A program made the position numbers and the translations under genes. From Methylobacterium adhaesivum (GTDB taxonomy: Bacteria; Pseudomonadota; Alphaproteobacteria; Rhizobiales; Beijerinckiaceae), in contig NZ_BPQD01000012.1 of assembly GCF_022179065.1 (NCBI RefSeq), positions 1 through 45,745 of the forward strand: a DNA stretch of 45,745 bases, in the 5' to 3' direction. This document shows positions 34,607-45,712 of the stretch, piece by piece. How positions within the stretch are numbered: the first letter of the stretch is position 1; each line of letters starts with the position of its first letter. The notes beneath the pieces were generated by a model that made no database searches, had not been told where the DNA came from, and was given only the letters and a program-made list of their open reading frames with translations.

Positions 34607-35204
34607 GGGACGGCGCCTGCCCCGCGCGCCAGGCGCGGGCCAACTCCAGAAAATTGCCGAACAGGGCGTGGCCGTGCTCGGTCAGGACCGATTCCGGGTG
34701 GAACTGGATGCCCCAGGTCGGGTGGCGCGTGTGCGACAGGGCCATCACCTCGCCCTCGGCCGAGACGGCGTCCACGCTGAGGTTTTCACCCATGCCGGGC
34801 TCCGGCGTGACGATGAGCGAATGGTAGCGCCCCACCTGCATCGGGCTCGGCAGGCCGGAGAACAGGCCCGCCCCGCCATGCGTGATGGGGGTCGCCTGGC
34901 CGTGGAGGGGCCGGCCGGCCCGCTCGACCCGGCCGCCGAACGCCGCCCCGATGGCCTGATGGCCGAGGCAGACGCCGAGCAGGGGGATCTCGCCCGACAG
35001 CTCGCGGATGGCGGGCAGCGAGATGCCGGCCTCGGCGGGCGTGCACGGCCCCGGCGAGATCACGATCGCCTCGGGCGCGAGCGCCCGGATGCCGGCGACG
35101 TCCACGGCGTCGTTGCGGGCGACCCGCACGGTCTGCCCGAGTTCCTCGAAGTACCGCACCACGTTGAAGACGAAGGAATCGTAATTGTCGATGACGAGGA
35201 TCAC
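34593..35204 (-). CDS. pabA: Aminodeoxychorismate/anthranilate synthase glutamine amidotransferase
   Basis: 203 residues, class-I glutamine amidotransferase. The catalytic triad is C79 in LLGVCLGHQAIG, with H169 and E171 in GIQFHPESVLTEHG. It supplies ammonia to PabB. GTG start at 35204, overlapping the pabB stop (GTGA). It could also serve anthranilate synthase, as in amphibolic TrpG/PabA proteins. Confidence 0.92.
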   Translation of the reverse strand: MILVIDNYDSFVFNVVRYFEELGQTVRVARNDAVDVAGIRALAPEAIVISPGPCTPAEAGISLPAIRELSGEIPLLGVCLGHQAIGAAFGGRVERAGRPLHGQATPITHGGAGLFSGLPSPMQVGRYHSLIVTPEPGMGENLSVDAVSAEGEVMALSHTRHPTWGIQFHPESVLTEHGHALFGNFLELARAWRAGQAPSHAMV

Positions 35205-36640
35205 GGGGCGCCCTCCCCGGCCGGCTCGAACGCCTGGAACACCCGGGCGGCCTTGGTCAGGGTCTCCTCGTATTCACGGGCCGGGTCGGACAGCAGGGTG
35301 ACGCCTCCGCCCGCCTGGAGCACGGCCGTGCTCCCGTCCATCACCACCGTGCGGATGGCGATGGAGGTGTCGAGGCTGCCGTCGAAACCCAGCGCCCCGA
35401 TGGCGCCGCAATAGAGTTCTCGGGCATCGCCCTCGATCTCCGTGATGATGTCCATGGCCCGCAGCTTCGGCGCTCCCGTAATGGAGCCACCCGGAAAGGT
35501 CGCGCCGATGAGGTCGATGGCGTCCATCCCACCTTTTAGGGTTCCGGTGACCACGGAGACGAGATGGTGGACGGAGGCGTAGGATTCGAGGCCGCACAGG
35601 ACCGGCACCCGCACGCTGTGCGGCTCGCAGATGCGCGAGAGGTCGTTGCGCAGGAGATCGACGATCATGATGTTCTCGGCCCGCTCCTTGGGATCGGCCT
35701 GGAGGGCAGCCCCCAGGCGCGCATCCTCGGCGGGGTCGGCGACGCGGCGCACGGTGCCCTTGATCGGCCGGGTCTCGATCGCCCGGCCCGCGAGCTTGAG
35801 GAAGCGTTCGGGGCTGCTCGAGGCGATGCGCAGGTCCTCGAAGGCGAGATAGGCGCCGAAGGTCGCCGGGTTGGTGGCGCGCAGGCGGCGGTAGAGGCTG
35901 AACGCGTCGAAGCCCGCCGGCAGATCCGCTTCGAAGCGCTGGGCGATGTTCGCCTGATAGATGTCCCCGGCGCGGATGTAGTCGCGCACCCGCTCCACCG
36001 CCGCCTCGTAGGCGTCGCGCGAAAAGTTCGAGCGCCAGGCGAGCGGCCCCGCGACCGGTACAGGTACCGGTCGCGGGGCCGGTTCAGGCACCGGTCGCGG
36101 GGCGGGTTCGGGCGTCGGGTGGGCGGTGGACAGGCATTGCGCGAAGAGCGCCAGGCGGGCCTGCGCCCGGGCCTGTCGGGCTTCGGGCTCCCGTTCGGGA
36201 AATCCCGTGGCCAGGAGGCGGCAGGTGCCGGCCTCGTGGTCGATGCTCAGGATGGTGTCGTAGAGGTTGAACGCGATGTCGTCGCACTGGCCCGCCCGCC
36301 GGGCCGGCGCCGCCACCCGCTCCAGGCGCGCGCCGAGATCGTAGGCGAAGTAGCCGATGGCCCCGCCGGTGAAGCCGGGGGCGTCCGGGTCCGGTTCGAT
36401 CCGGTAGGGCGCGAGGCAGGCGCGGAGCGCATCGAGGCCGGTGCCGGGCACGGGGTGCCCGTCCACGGTCGCCACCCCGTCGCGGTAGCGGAAGCGGGCG
36501 AACGGGTCCGCCGCCAGGGTCGAGGTCCGGCCGAGCGTCGGGTGATGCATGGCGCTGTCGAGGAAGGCGAGCCCCGGCAGATGCGCCAGGGCCTGCGCCG
36601 CCGCGACGGGATCGACGAACGGGATGTCTACGGTCCACAT
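35201..36640 (-). CDS. pabB: Aminodeoxychorismate synthase component I
   Basis: 479 residues, chorismate-binding family. [16 protein letters not shown] lies in the N-terminal domain. The catalytic half has [59 protein letters not shown] and [19 protein letters not shown]. The PIKGT motif marks PabB rather than TrpE. An interdomain linker (about residues 170-200) carries a repeated PEPAPRPV segment. The start at 36640 (MWTVDIPF) is chosen because the upstream frame is not conserved-looking. First gene of the operon. Confidence 0.92.
   Translation of the reverse strand: MWTVDIPFVDPVAAAQALAHLPGLAFLDSAMHHPTLGRTSTLAADPFARFRYRDGVATVDGHPVPGTGLDALRACLAPYRIEPDPDAPGFTGGAIGYFAYDLGARLERVAAPARRAGQCDDIAFNLYDTILSIDHEAGTCRLLATGFPEREPEARQARAQARLALFAQCLSTAHPTPEPAPRPVPEPAPRPVPVPVAGPLAWRSNFSRDAYEAAVERVRDYIRAGDIYQANIAQRFEADLPAGFDAFSLYRRLRATNPATFGAYLAFEDLRIASSSPERFLKLAGRAIETRPIKGTVRRVADPAEDARLGAALQADPKERAENIMIVDLLRNDLSRICEPHSVRVPVLCGLESYASVHHLVSVVTGTLKGGMDAIDLIGATFPGGSITGAPKLRAMDIITEIEGDARELYCGAIGALGFDGSLDTSIAIRTVVMDGSTAVLQAGGGVTLLSDPAREYEETLTKAARVFQAFEPAGEGAP
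36051..36110. repeat. In-frame 24-bp minisatellite in pabB
   Basis: Two 24-bp units (36063-36086 and 36087-36110) differ at three positions, with a partial third unit next to them. They encode PEPAPRPV repeats in the linker between PabB domains, so copy number could change without shifting the frame. Confidence 0.8.
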
Positions 36641-36807
36641 GATTGGCGGCTTAGAGATTCGTGCGGGAAACGGATACCCGCCCTGCCCTGCGGCAAGGAT
36701 TCCGGGTTTTTCTGAGTTGGCATGCACGCGGCCGTGGGAGAAGCGGCAAAGGCGCATGACGCCCCTCAGGCCCGTGAGGCTCGCAAGCGGCTTCGGATGC
36801 GGCTATA

Positions 36808-36820
36808 GAGTTGTCAACTC
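36808..36820. promoter_or_regulatory. Palindrome GAGTTGTCAACTC upstream of rimO
   Basis: Perfect 6-bp arms around a central T, 62 bp before the rimO start in the 241-bp divergent gap to pabB. Possible operator; TTGTCA may also be part of a promoter. Confidence 0.4.
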
Positions 36821-36881
36821 AACCGATTTCCCGCGAATCCCCGCTCGGTCGGCCCTAATCGACCGCGCCCGACGAGTGCTC

Positions 36882-38200
<1,319 letters not shown>

Positions 38201-38219
<19 letters not shown>

Positions 38220-38836
38220 GCCCCGCTCTCGATGAAACCGACCCCGGCCGCCGCCATGGCGGCCAGGGCGCGGTCCACCGACCCGTCGACGTCGATGCCT
38301 CTCACGGCATCGGTGACCACCACCGCCTCGAACCCCGCCGCGCGGGCGTCGAGGGCGGTCCAGGCGACGCAGTAATCCGTCGCGAGGCCGCAGACGACGA
38401 CGCGGGTGAGCCCGCGCTCGCGCAGGTAGCCGGCGAGCCCCGTGGGGGTCGTCCGGTCGGCCTCCAGGAACGCCGAGTAGCTGTCGACGCCGGGTTGGTG
38501 TCCCTTGCGGATCACCAGTTCGGCGCGCTCGGCCCGCAGCCCGGTCGCGAGGGCGGCCCCTCCGGTTCCCCGCACGCAATGCTCCGGCCACAGCACCTGA
38601 TCGCCGTAGGGCAGCGCCACGCTGTCGAACGGCGCCCGCCCGGGATGGCTCGCGGCGAACGAGACGTGGCCCGGGGGGTGCCAGTCCTGGGTCACCACCA
38701 CGTGGGCGAACCGGTCGATGAGGCGGTTGATCGGCGCGATCACCGCGTCGCCGTCCGGCACGGCCAGGGCACCGCCGGGCAGGAAGTCGACCTGGACGTC
38801 CACCACGAGGAGAACGTCCGACGATCCGGGGATCAC
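38201..38836 (-). CDS. pncA: Nicotinamidase
   Basis: 211 residues, isochorismatase-fold hydrolase converting nicotinamide to nicotinate for NAD salvage. The catalytic triad is D13 (LVVDVQVDF), K111 (VIRKGH) and C156 ([15 protein letters not shown]). Metal ligands appear as D51 and H53 in [13 protein letters not shown] and H86 in PEHCVRGT. It is convergent with rimO and overlaps its 3' end; the next gene upstream starts 28 bp away on the same strand. Confidence 0.94.
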
Positions 38837-38864
38837 GGCGTCCTCCGATCCGGGGAGGACGGGA

Positions 38865-39839
38865 TCACGGGATCATCACCGTGGCGCCCGTGGTCTTGCG
38901 GCTGGCCAGATCCGTGTGGACCTGGGGGGCCTCCGAGAGCTTCGCCTTGGCATGGACGGGAATCGTCACCGCGCCGCTCGCCACCACGGAGAACAGGTTC
39001 TTGGCCATGGCGTCCAGGGTCTCGCGCTTGCCTGCATGGGCGAAGAGCGAGGGGCGGGTGGCGTAGAGCGACCCCTTCTGGCCGAGGAGCGCCAGGCTGA
39101 AATCGTCGACGGGCCCGGAGGCCGAGCCGAAGCTGACGAAGAGGCCGAGGGGGCTGATGCAGTCGAGCGACGCCGGGAAGGTGTCGCGGCCGACCCCATC
39201 ATAGACCACGGGCACGCCCTTGCCGCCCGTGATCTCCTTCACGCGGGCAGCGAAATCCTCGTCGCGGTAGAGGATGACGTGGTCGCAGCCATTGGCGCGG
39301 GCCAGCTCCGCCTTCTCGGCCGAGCCCACGGTGCCGATGACGGTGGCACCGAGGTGCTTCGCCCACTGGCAGGCGATGAGGCCGACGCCGCCGGCGGCGG
39401 CGTGGAACAAGATCGTGTCTCCGGCCTTCACCTGATAGGTCCGGTGCAGGAGGTACTCGGCGGTGAGGCCCTTCAGCATCATCGCGGCGGCCGTGGTGTC
39501 CTCCACCCCGTCGGCGAGGTGCACGGCGGCGCTGGCGTTAATCACCACCTCCTCCGCATAGGTGCCGGCGGCCGAGCCGTAGGCCACGCGCTCGCCGACG
39601 CGGAAATCGGTGACGCCCTCGCCCACCGAGACCACGGTGCCGGCGCCCTCGTTGCCGGGGGTGAAGGGCAGCTGCGGGGCCTTGTAGGCGCCCGAGCGGA
39701 AGTAGATGTCGATGAAGTTGACGCCGATGGCGCTCTGGCGGACGCGGATCTGCCCGGGGCCGGGCTCGGGCACCGTGACGTCCTCGTAGCGCATCACCTC
39801 GGGGCCGCCGTACTCGTGGACTCGGATCGCCTTCGACAT
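38865..39839 (-). CDS. qor: NADPH:quinone oxidoreductase
   Basis: 324 residues, zinc-free medium-chain dehydrogenase. MSKAIRVHEYGGPEVMRYEDV starts it. NFIDIYFRSGAYKAPQLPFTPGNEGAGTV and the nucleotide motif LFHAAAGGVGLIACQWAKHLGATVIGT follow the quinone-oxidoreductase pattern. It performs one-electron quinone reduction or reduces reactive carbonyls. The start at 39839 is preferred over 39878, which adds a non-conserved 13-residue tail. It may be cotranscribed with pncA (28-bp gap). Confidence 0.9.
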   Translation of the reverse strand: MSKAIRVHEYGGPEVMRYEDVTVPEPGPGQIRVRQSAIGVNFIDIYFRSGAYKAPQLPFTPGNEGAGTVVSVGEGVTDFRVGERVAYGSAAGTYAEEVVINASAAVHLADGVEDTTAAAMMLKGLTAEYLLHRTYQVKAGDTILFHAAAGGVGLIACQWAKHLGATVIGTVGSAEKAELARANGCDHVILYRDEDFAARVKEITGGKGVPVVYDGVGRDTFPASLDCISPLGLFVSFGSASGPVDDFSLALLGQKGSLYATRPSLFAHAGKRETLDAMAKNLFSVVASGAVTIPVHAKAKLSEAPQVHTDLASRKTTGATVMIP

Positions 39840-39942
39840 GGGGCTCGCTCCTCGTGCGTGTCGCGTCACGCCCGACATAGACGGTGGGCGCCGCAGCGCA
39901 ATGGCGGGGTGCCCCCGGTACCGGACGGGACGCCTCCGGATC

Positions 39943-41334
39943 TCACACGAGGCCGGTGAGATAATAGACGCCGATCACCAGGAACACGGCGGACGTCTTC
40001 AGGAGGGTGACGGCGAAGATGTCGGCATAGGCCTGCCGGTGGGTGAGGCCCGTCACGGAGAGCAGGGTGATCACCGCGCCGTTGTGCGGCAGGGTGTCCA
40101 TGCCTCCGCTCGCCATGCTGGCCACCCGGTGAAGCACCTCCATGGGGATGTTCGCCGCCTGCGCCGCCGCGATGAAGGAGCCCGACATGGCGGCGAGCGC
40201 GATGCTGAGGCCCCCCGAGGCCGAGCCGGTGATGCCGGCGAGCGCCGTCACCGTCACGGCCTCGTTGACAAGCGGATTCGGGATCGCTGAGAGCGCGTCG
40301 CGGATCACAAGGAAGCCCGGAAGCGCCGCGATGACGGCGCCGAAGCCGTATTCGGAGGCGGTGTTCATGGCTGCCAGCAGGGCGCCTGCCACCGCCGCCC
40401 GGCTGCCCTCGGCGAAGCCCCGCGAGACCGGGTGCCACGCGAAGGCCAGCACCGTGAGGATGCCGGCGACGAGGGCGAGTTCCACGGCCCAGATGGCCGT
40501 GACCGACGCGATGGGCGTCACGATGGGCTTGTCGAGGCCCGCGAGGCCCGTCTCGACCTTCGTCCCGTAGAGGAGTGGGATCGCCGCCGTGAAGACGAGG
40601 TTGGAGAGGCCCACCACCACGAGGGGCAGGAGGGCGACGGCCGGATGCGCGAGCGCGGCCGTCTCCGTCGTCGCCGGTTCGTTGCCGTGGCCGGTGCCGT
40701 AGCCCTCGCCCCGGCGCCCGGCCGCCGCGATGCGGGCATCGAGATAGGCGACGCCGACCACGAGGATGAAGGCGGCCCCGATGAGGCCGAGCCAGGGAGC
40801 GGCCCAGGTGTTGGTGTTGAAGAAGGTGGTGGGGATGATGTTCTGGATCTGCGGCGTGCCCGGCAGGGCATCCATGGTGTAGGAGAAGGCGCCCAGCGCG
40901 ATGGTGCCGGGAATGAGGCGCTTGGGGATGTCGCTGAGGCGGAACGCTTCCGCCGCGAACGGGTAGACCGCGAAGACGACCACGAAGAGCGACACGCCCC
41001 CGTAGGTGAGCAGGTTGCACACGAGCACGATGGAGAGCACGGCGCGGCGCGCGCCCACGAGGCCGATCACCGCCGTGACGATGGAGCGCGAGAACCCCGA
41101 CAGCTCGATGACCTTGCCGAACACGGCACCGAGCAGGAACACGGGCAGGTACAGCTTCACGAAGCCGACCATCTTCTCCATGAACAGCCCGGAGAACACC
41201 GGCAGCACGGCGGAGGGATCGGTGAGGAGCACGGCGGCCAGCGCCGCGATGGGGGCGAACAGGATGACGCTGAAGCCGCGATAGGCCACCAGCATGAGGA
41301 AGCCGAGGGCGAAGAGCGCGATGGCGAGGTTCAT
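39943..41334 (-). CDS. GntP-family permease
   Basis: 463 residues with about 12 hydrophobic helices. GFSVILFAPIAALAAVLLTDPSAVLPVFSGLFMEKM, LGAVFGKVIELSGFSRSIV and GGMDTLPHNGAVITLLSVTGLTHRQAYADIF match the gluconate:H+ symporter family, whose members also carry other hydroxy-acids or citrate-like anions. The substrate is not decidable; no sugar-acid kinase is nearby. Divergent from the UbiH-type gene, with a 187-bp gap. Confidence 0.85.
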   Translation of the reverse strand: MNLAIALFALGFLMLVAYRGFSVILFAPIAALAAVLLTDPSAVLPVFSGLFMEKMVGFVKLYLPVFLLGAVFGKVIELSGFSRSIVTAVIGLVGARRAVLSIVLVCNLLTYGGVSLFVVVFAVYPFAAEAFRLSDIPKRLIPGTIALGAFSYTMDALPGTPQIQNIIPTTFFNTNTWAAPWLGLIGAAFILVVGVAYLDARIAAAGRRGEGYGTGHGNEPATTETAALAHPAVALLPLVVVGLSNLVFTAAIPLLYGTKVETGLAGLDKPIVTPIASVTAIWAVELALVAGILTVLAFAWHPVSRGFAEGSRAAVAGALLAAMNTASEYGFGAVIAALPGFLVIRDALSAIPNPLVNEAVTVTALAGITGSASGGLSIALAAMSGSFIAAAQAANIPMEVLHRVASMASGGMDTLPHNGAVITLLSVTGLTHRQAYADIFAVTLLKTSAVFLVIGVYYLTGLV

Positions 41335-41521
41335 GGGTGTTCCTTCCCGCGCGCCCGCAGCCGCGCCACCTTCGTCCCGGGATGCTAACCGGCGCTGTTT
41401 TCCCGCACCATCGTGTCCCTTGACCGTTTCGGCCGGCTCCCTCTGTAAGACGTGACGGATCGGCCGGTCTGTCCCACTTCATCGCCGTCGTCGGCCGGCC
41501 CGCGTGCAGGAGAACAGCCCC

Positions 41522-42739
41522 GTGGCCCCATCGCCCCAGAGTGTTTCGCCCGGCGCCTTCGCCGTGGCCGTCGTCGGCGCCGGAGCCGCCGGTCTCGGCG
41601 CCGCCCTGGCGCTGGCCCGCGACGGGGTGCCCACCGCCCTCGTTGGCCGGCACGCCCCCGTGGCCGACGGGCGCACGGTGGCCCTCCTCGACGGGTCGGT
41701 GCGGTTCCTGCGGGCGCTCGGGGCGTGGGACGGCATCGCCCCCCATGCCAGCCCGCTCGCCGAACTCCACATCGTCGACGACACCGGCAGCCTGTTCCGG
41801 CCGCCGCCCGCCCGCTTCGTCGCGACCGAGATCGGCCTTGAGGCCTTCGGTTGGAACGTCGAGAGCGCGCGCCTCGTCGAGAGCCTGCGGGCGCAGGCCC
41901 GCGCGACCCCGAATCTCACCCTTTTCGAGAGCGACGCGACCGGGTCCCGCGTCGGTGCCGAGACGGTCGACCTGACGCTCGCGGACGGCACGGGACTCTC
42001 CGCCCGCCTCGCCGTCGGGGCCGATGGCGCCCGCTCGAAGCTGCGGCAGGCGGCCGGCCTCGTCCCGCGCGAATGGTCCTACCCGCAGGCGGCCGTCACC
42101 ACGATCCTCGCCCATGCCCGCCCGCACCGGGACATCTCGACGGAGTTCCACACGCGGGAGGGGCCCTTCACCCTGGTGCCCCTGCCCGGTGGTCGTCGCT
42201 CCAGCCTCGTGTGGGTCATGGGCGAGGCCCGGGCGCAGACCGTGGCCGCCCTCGACGACGCGGCCCTGGCCCGGGCCGTCGAGACCCGGGCGCATGCGAT
42301 GCTCGGGACCATGCGGATCGACGGGCCGCGCGGCCTCGTGCCCATGCGCGGCCTGGCCTTGCCGAGCCCCGTGGCCGCCCGCCTCGCCCTCATCGGCGAG
42401 GCGGCCCACGTCTTCCCGCCCATTGGTGCGCAGGGCCTCAACCTCGGCCTCCGCGATGCGGCGGCTTTGCGGGATGCGGTGCTGGAGGCTGTGGCGGATG
42501 GGCGCGATCCGGGGTCCCGAGCGGCGCTGGCGGGCTTCGCGCGCGGTCGAAGCCGCGATGCGCGCCTGCGCACCCTGGCGGTGGACACCCTCAACCGCAG
42601 TCTGCTCACCGATGTCCTGCCCGTGGATGCCCTGCGCGGCCTCGGGCTCCTCGCCATGACGACGATCGCCCCCTTGCGCCGGATCGTCATGCGCGAGGGC
42701 GTGGTGCCGCGCCTCGGGGCGCCGAGCCTGATGCGCTGA
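41522..42739 (+). CDS. UbiH/Coq6-family FAD monooxygenase
   Basis: 405 residues. FAD-binding GAGAAGLGAALALARDG and ARLAVGADGARSKLRQAAG are followed by LIGEAAHVFPPIGAQGLNLGLRDAAALRDAV, the signature of ubiquinone-ring hydroxylases. It probably hydroxylates a ubiquinone precursor at the membrane; which ring position cannot be told. The GTG at 41522 is chosen because AGGAG lies 9 bp upstream; a GTG at 41504 adds six residues. It is 6 bp from the convergent patatin gene. Confidence 0.86.
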   Translation: MAPSPQSVSPGAFAVAVVGAGAAGLGAALALARDGVPTALVGRHAPVADGRTVALLDGSVRFLRALGAWDGIAPHASPLAELHIVDDTGSLFRPPPARFVATEIGLEAFGWNVESARLVESLRAQARATPNLTLFESDATGSRVGAETVDLTLADGTGLSARLAVGADGARSKLRQAAGLVPREWSYPQAAVTTILAHARPHRDISTEFHTREGPFTLVPLPGGRRSSLVWVMGEARAQTVAALDDAALARAVETRAHAMLGTMRIDGPRGLVPMRGLALPSPVAARLALIGEAAHVFPPIGAQGLNLGLRDAAALRDAVLEAVADGRDPGSRAALAGFARGRSRDARLRTLAVDTLNRSLLTDVLPVDALRGLGLLAMTTIAPLRRIVMREGVVPRLGAPSLMR

Positions 42740-42745
42740 CGAGGA

Positions 42746-44017
42746 TCAGCGCCCGGCGAGGTCCTGGGCGGCCGCTTCGCCCGCGGCGGAGGTCCGCAGG
42801 CCGCCCACGCCGGTGAGGGAGACGGCCGGCAGATCCGTGGCTCCGGCCGAACGCCCGCTCTCCGGGGTCCCGTCGTCGCCCGCGAAGGCGGTGCCGTCCC
42901 GGCCGAGGGACTCGCCATGGGCGAACAGGGCCTTCATGTAGGCCTGATCGAAGGGCGCTGTGGTGGTCTGGGTGAAGCGTCCGTCGATCTCGGCCACGCG
43001 CAGGTCGAGGCCCGTGCGCCGGGCGAAGCCCCGGCTGAGGGCGAGGGCCGCGCGCATCTGGGCCTTGATCGCCGCCGACATGGAGCGGCCGAGGACGCCG
43101 AGGGTGGTGCGCGCGGCCATCTGGAATTGCGGGGTCAGCACATTGTTGACCACGAGGTAGACACGCTGCGCCGGCAGGGGCGCCGGATGGGCGGCCAGCA
43201 GCGTCGCCTCGGGGGCGAGGTAGTAGGGGGCCGTGGTGCCGCCGTCGTCGTGCATCTCCTGGATGCGCTTGGACCCGGCCACGGCCTCGACCATCACCGG
43301 CGGAAACACGCCCGGCACCGCCGAGGAGGCGAGGATGATGTCCCGGAACAGGGCGAGCGCCTTCGGGCCGCCGGTGCCCGCGATGGCGCCCATGTCCCAC
43401 AGGACCGGCCGCTCGGAATCCACCGCCGTGGTGGCGACGAGGAGGCGCCGGCCCTTGGCGTGCTCGGCCGCGACGGCCTGGAGGAGCTTGGGGGTCACCG
43501 ACCGGTCGATGCGCCGCTTCAGCGGCCAGGTGTCGGTGAGGGACTCGCTGGTGCCGCCGAACTCGAACACGTCGGCGGCCGAGATCTCGGTGTAGGCCTG
43601 GCGCAGGGCCTCGTCGCCGGAAGGTCCGATGAAGGCGAAGGGGGCGATCATCGCGCCCGTGCTCACACCGGTGATCACCCCGAAATCCGGCCGGGTGCCC
43701 GCCTCGCTCCAGCCCTTGAGGAGGCCGGCCGCGAAGGCGCCGTTCTCGCCGCCGCCGGACAGCACGAGCCAGGGCTGGGCAGCGGCCCGCGCGTCCGCGA
43801 CGAGCCGGGCGAAGGCGGCGGGATCGTCCCCGGGAATGCGCACGCGCGCGGCGAACCCGTCGGGTTTTGCCGCAGCGGCTTCGGTGACGGTGAAGCTGCC
43901 GCGCTCCGGCGTCTTCACGCGCTCGGCGGACTGGGCCGGCTGCACCAGGGCGAGGCCGAACACGGTGAGCAACGCCGTGGAGCGCAGGCCGATACGCTTG
44001 ATCGATGATCCGGACAT
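42746..44017 (-). CDS. Exported patatin-like phospholipase
   Basis: 423 residues. The signal peptide spans about residues 1-30 (LLTVFGLALVQPAQSA). The patatin domain has the oxyanion loop SGGGENGAF (87-95), nucleophile S119 in GVSTGAM, and the catalytic Asp D258 in HDDGGT. The N-terminal stretch before it and the C-terminal Thr/Ala tail are unfamiliar. It probably hydrolyses phospholipids or other acyl esters in the periplasm. Divergent from mcl, gap 202 bp. Confidence 0.87.
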   Translation of the reverse strand: MSGSSIKRIGLRSTALLTVFGLALVQPAQSAERVKTPERGSFTVTEAAAAKPDGFAARVRIPGDDPAAFARLVADARAAAQPWLVLSGGGENGAFAAGLLKGWSEAGTRPDFGVITGVSTGAMIAPFAFIGPSGDEALRQAYTEISAADVFEFGGTSESLTDTWPLKRRIDRSVTPKLLQAVAAEHAKGRRLLVATTAVDSERPVLWDMGAIAGTGGPKALALFRDIILASSAVPGVFPPVMVEAVAGSKRIQEMHDDGGTTAPYYLAPEATLLAAHPAPLPAQRVYLVVNNVLTPQFQMAARTTLGVLGRSMSAAIKAQMRAALALSRGFARRTGLDLRVAEIDGRFTQTTTAPFDQAYMKALFAHGESLGRDGTAFAGDDGTPESGRSAGATDLPAVSLTGVGGLRTSAAGEAAAQDLAGR

Positions 44018-44219
44018 GGGGTCCGTCCTTCGTTCAGTGTCGAGGTGCCCGCCTCGTTCGTCAAAACTCCAGAGGACAGCTCCCGTTCCGGATGGTCCTC
44101 CCATCGCGGGCCCAGGGCAATGGGTTTGGTGCGGCCGTGCACCTTTACGGCGGGGGCAGGCTTGAACTAACCGCTGGAGCGGGACCCCGACACACAAGAA
44201 CCCGGAGCCTGAGACGCCG

Positions 44220-45272
44220 ATGAAATTGCCCCGCCGCTTCTTCCAGCCGCTTGCCACCGGCGCGCCGGCTCCGTTCCGCGACCTTCCGGTCAAGCTCGAG
44301 CGGATGATCCACTTCGTGCCGCCGCACAACGACAAGGTCCGCGCCCGCGTGCCCGAGCTCGCTGCCACCGTCGACGTGGTGCTGGGCAACCTCGAGGACG
44401 CGGTGCCCGTCGATCAGAAGGAGGCCGCGCGCAAGGGCTTCGTCGCCATGGCGCAGGCCACCGATTTCACCGCCTCCGGCACCGGCCTGTGGACCCGCAT
44501 CAACGCCCTGAACAGCCCTTGGATTCTCGACGACCTGTTCGAGATCGTCTCTCAGGTGGGCGACAAGCTCGACGTGGTGATGGTGCCCAAGGTCGAGGGT
44601 CCGTGGGACATCCACTACATCGACCAGCTGCTCGCCCAGCTCGAGGCGAAGCACGGCGTGAAGAAGCCCATCCTCGTCCACGCCATCCTGGAGACGGCCG
44701 AGGGGGTCGCCAACGTCGACGCCATCGCCTCCGCCTCGCCGCGGATGCACGGCATGAGCCTCGGGCCCGCCGATCTCGCGGCGTCCCGCGGCATGAAGAC
44801 CACCCGCGTCGGCGGCGGCCATCCCGATTACCGCGTCATCGCCGATCCGACTTCGGACGGCGCCCCCCGCGCCTCTGCCCAGCAGGATCTCTGGCACTAC
44901 ACGATCGCGAAAATGGTCGATGCCTGCATGGCCAACGGCCTCAAGGCCTTCTACGGCCCGTTCGGCGACTTCTCCGACGGCGACGCCTGCGAGGCCCAGT
45001 TCCGCAACGCCTTCCTCATGGGCTGCGCCGGAGCCTGGACCCTCCATCCCAACCAGGTCGCCATCGCCAAGCGCGTCTTCGCGCCGGATCCGGCCGAGGT
45101 CGCCTTCGCGGTGCGCATCGTCGAGGCGATGCCCGACGGGACCGGCGCGGTGATGCTCGACGGTAAGATGCAGGACGACGCCACCTGGAAACAGGCCAAG
45201 GTGATCGTCGACCTCGCTCGCCTCGTGGCCGACAAGGACCCGGACCTGGCCAAGACCTACGGTCTGAAGTGA
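44220..45272 (+). CDS. mcl: Malyl-CoA/beta-methylmalyl-CoA lyase, Chloroflexus type
   Basis: 350 residues, CitE-like TIM barrel. It is very close in pattern to Chloroflexus aurantiacus Mcl: [75 protein letters not shown] and [22 protein letters not shown]93, E158 and D185 are candidate substrate and Mg contacts. It cleaves malyl-CoA to glyoxylate and acetyl-CoA and/or methylmalyl-CoA to glyoxylate and propionyl-CoA. This differs from the roughly 324-residue serine-cycle MclA of Methylobacterium, so it may act in the ethylmalonyl-CoA pathway or as a second lyase. Confidence 0.92.
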   Translation: MKLPRRFFQPLATGAPAPFRDLPVKLERMIHFVPPHNDKVRARVPELAATVDVVLGNLEDAVPVDQKEAARKGFVAMAQATDFTASGTGLWTRINALNSPWILDDLFEIVSQVGDKLDVVMVPKVEGPWDIHYIDQLLAQLEAKHGVKKPILVHAILETAEGVANVDAIASASPRMHGMSLGPADLAASRGMKTTRVGGGHPDYRVIADPTSDGAPRASAQQDLWHYTIAKMVDACMANGLKAFYGPFGDFSDGDACEAQFRNAFLMGCAGAWTLHPNQVAIAKRVFAPDPAEVAFAVRIVEAMPDGTGAVMLDGKMQDDATWKQAKVIVDLARLVADKDPDLAKTYGLK

Positions 45273-45299
45273 GATCTGCGGCCTGACGTGACGCGCCGT

Positions 45300-45330
45300 T
45301 TGTCATCGGCGGCCCGACCGCCGATGACAA
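45300..45330. terminator. Hairpin after mcl
   Basis: Perfect 13-bp stem (45300-45312 with 45318-45330) and a five-base loop, 27 bp after the mcl stop. There is no T tract, so it may be a factor-assisted terminator or mRNA-end stabiliser. Confidence 0.75.
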
Positions 45331-45358
45331 GCGCACCGGGTCGGCTTATCTGGCAGGG

Positions 45359-45712
45359 ATGAGCGATACGATGACCGCCACGCCCAAGATGAGAACCGCG
45401 AAATTCGGCCTCGGAGCCGTCGTCCGGCATCGGATCTATCCGTTCCGCGGAATCGTGTTCGACGTCGATCCGGTGTTCGACAACACCGAGGAATGGTGGC
45501 TGGCGATCCCCGAGGAGCTCCGGCCGCGCAAGGACCAGCCGTTCTATCACCTGTTCGCCGAGAACGCCGAGAGCGAGTACGTCGCCTACGTCTCCGAGCA
45601 GAACCTCGTGCCCGACACCTCCGGCGAGGCCCTGCGCCACACCGGCATCGCCGACGTGTTCGAGCGCGATGCGGAAGGCACCTACCGGATGCGCACCTCC
45701 CCGGCGAACTGA
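45359..45712 (+). CDS. hspQ: Heat-shock protein HspQ (hemimethylated-DNA-binding family)
   Basis: 117 residues. KFGLGAVVRHRIYPFRGIVFDVDPVFDNTEEWW, PFYHLFAENAESEYVAYVSEQNLVPDTSGE and a final DVFERDAEGTYRMR match HspQ/YccV. In enterobacteria HspQ modulates Lon protease and DnaA turnover; a link here is by family only. It begins 86 bp after mcl, past a strong hairpin, so probably has its own promoter. Confidence 0.93.
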   Translation: MSDTMTATPKMRTAKFGLGAVVRHRIYPFRGIVFDVDPVFDNTEEWWLAIPEELRPRKDQPFYHLFAENAESEYVAYVSEQNLVPDTSGEALRHTGIADVFERDAEGTYRMRTSPAN

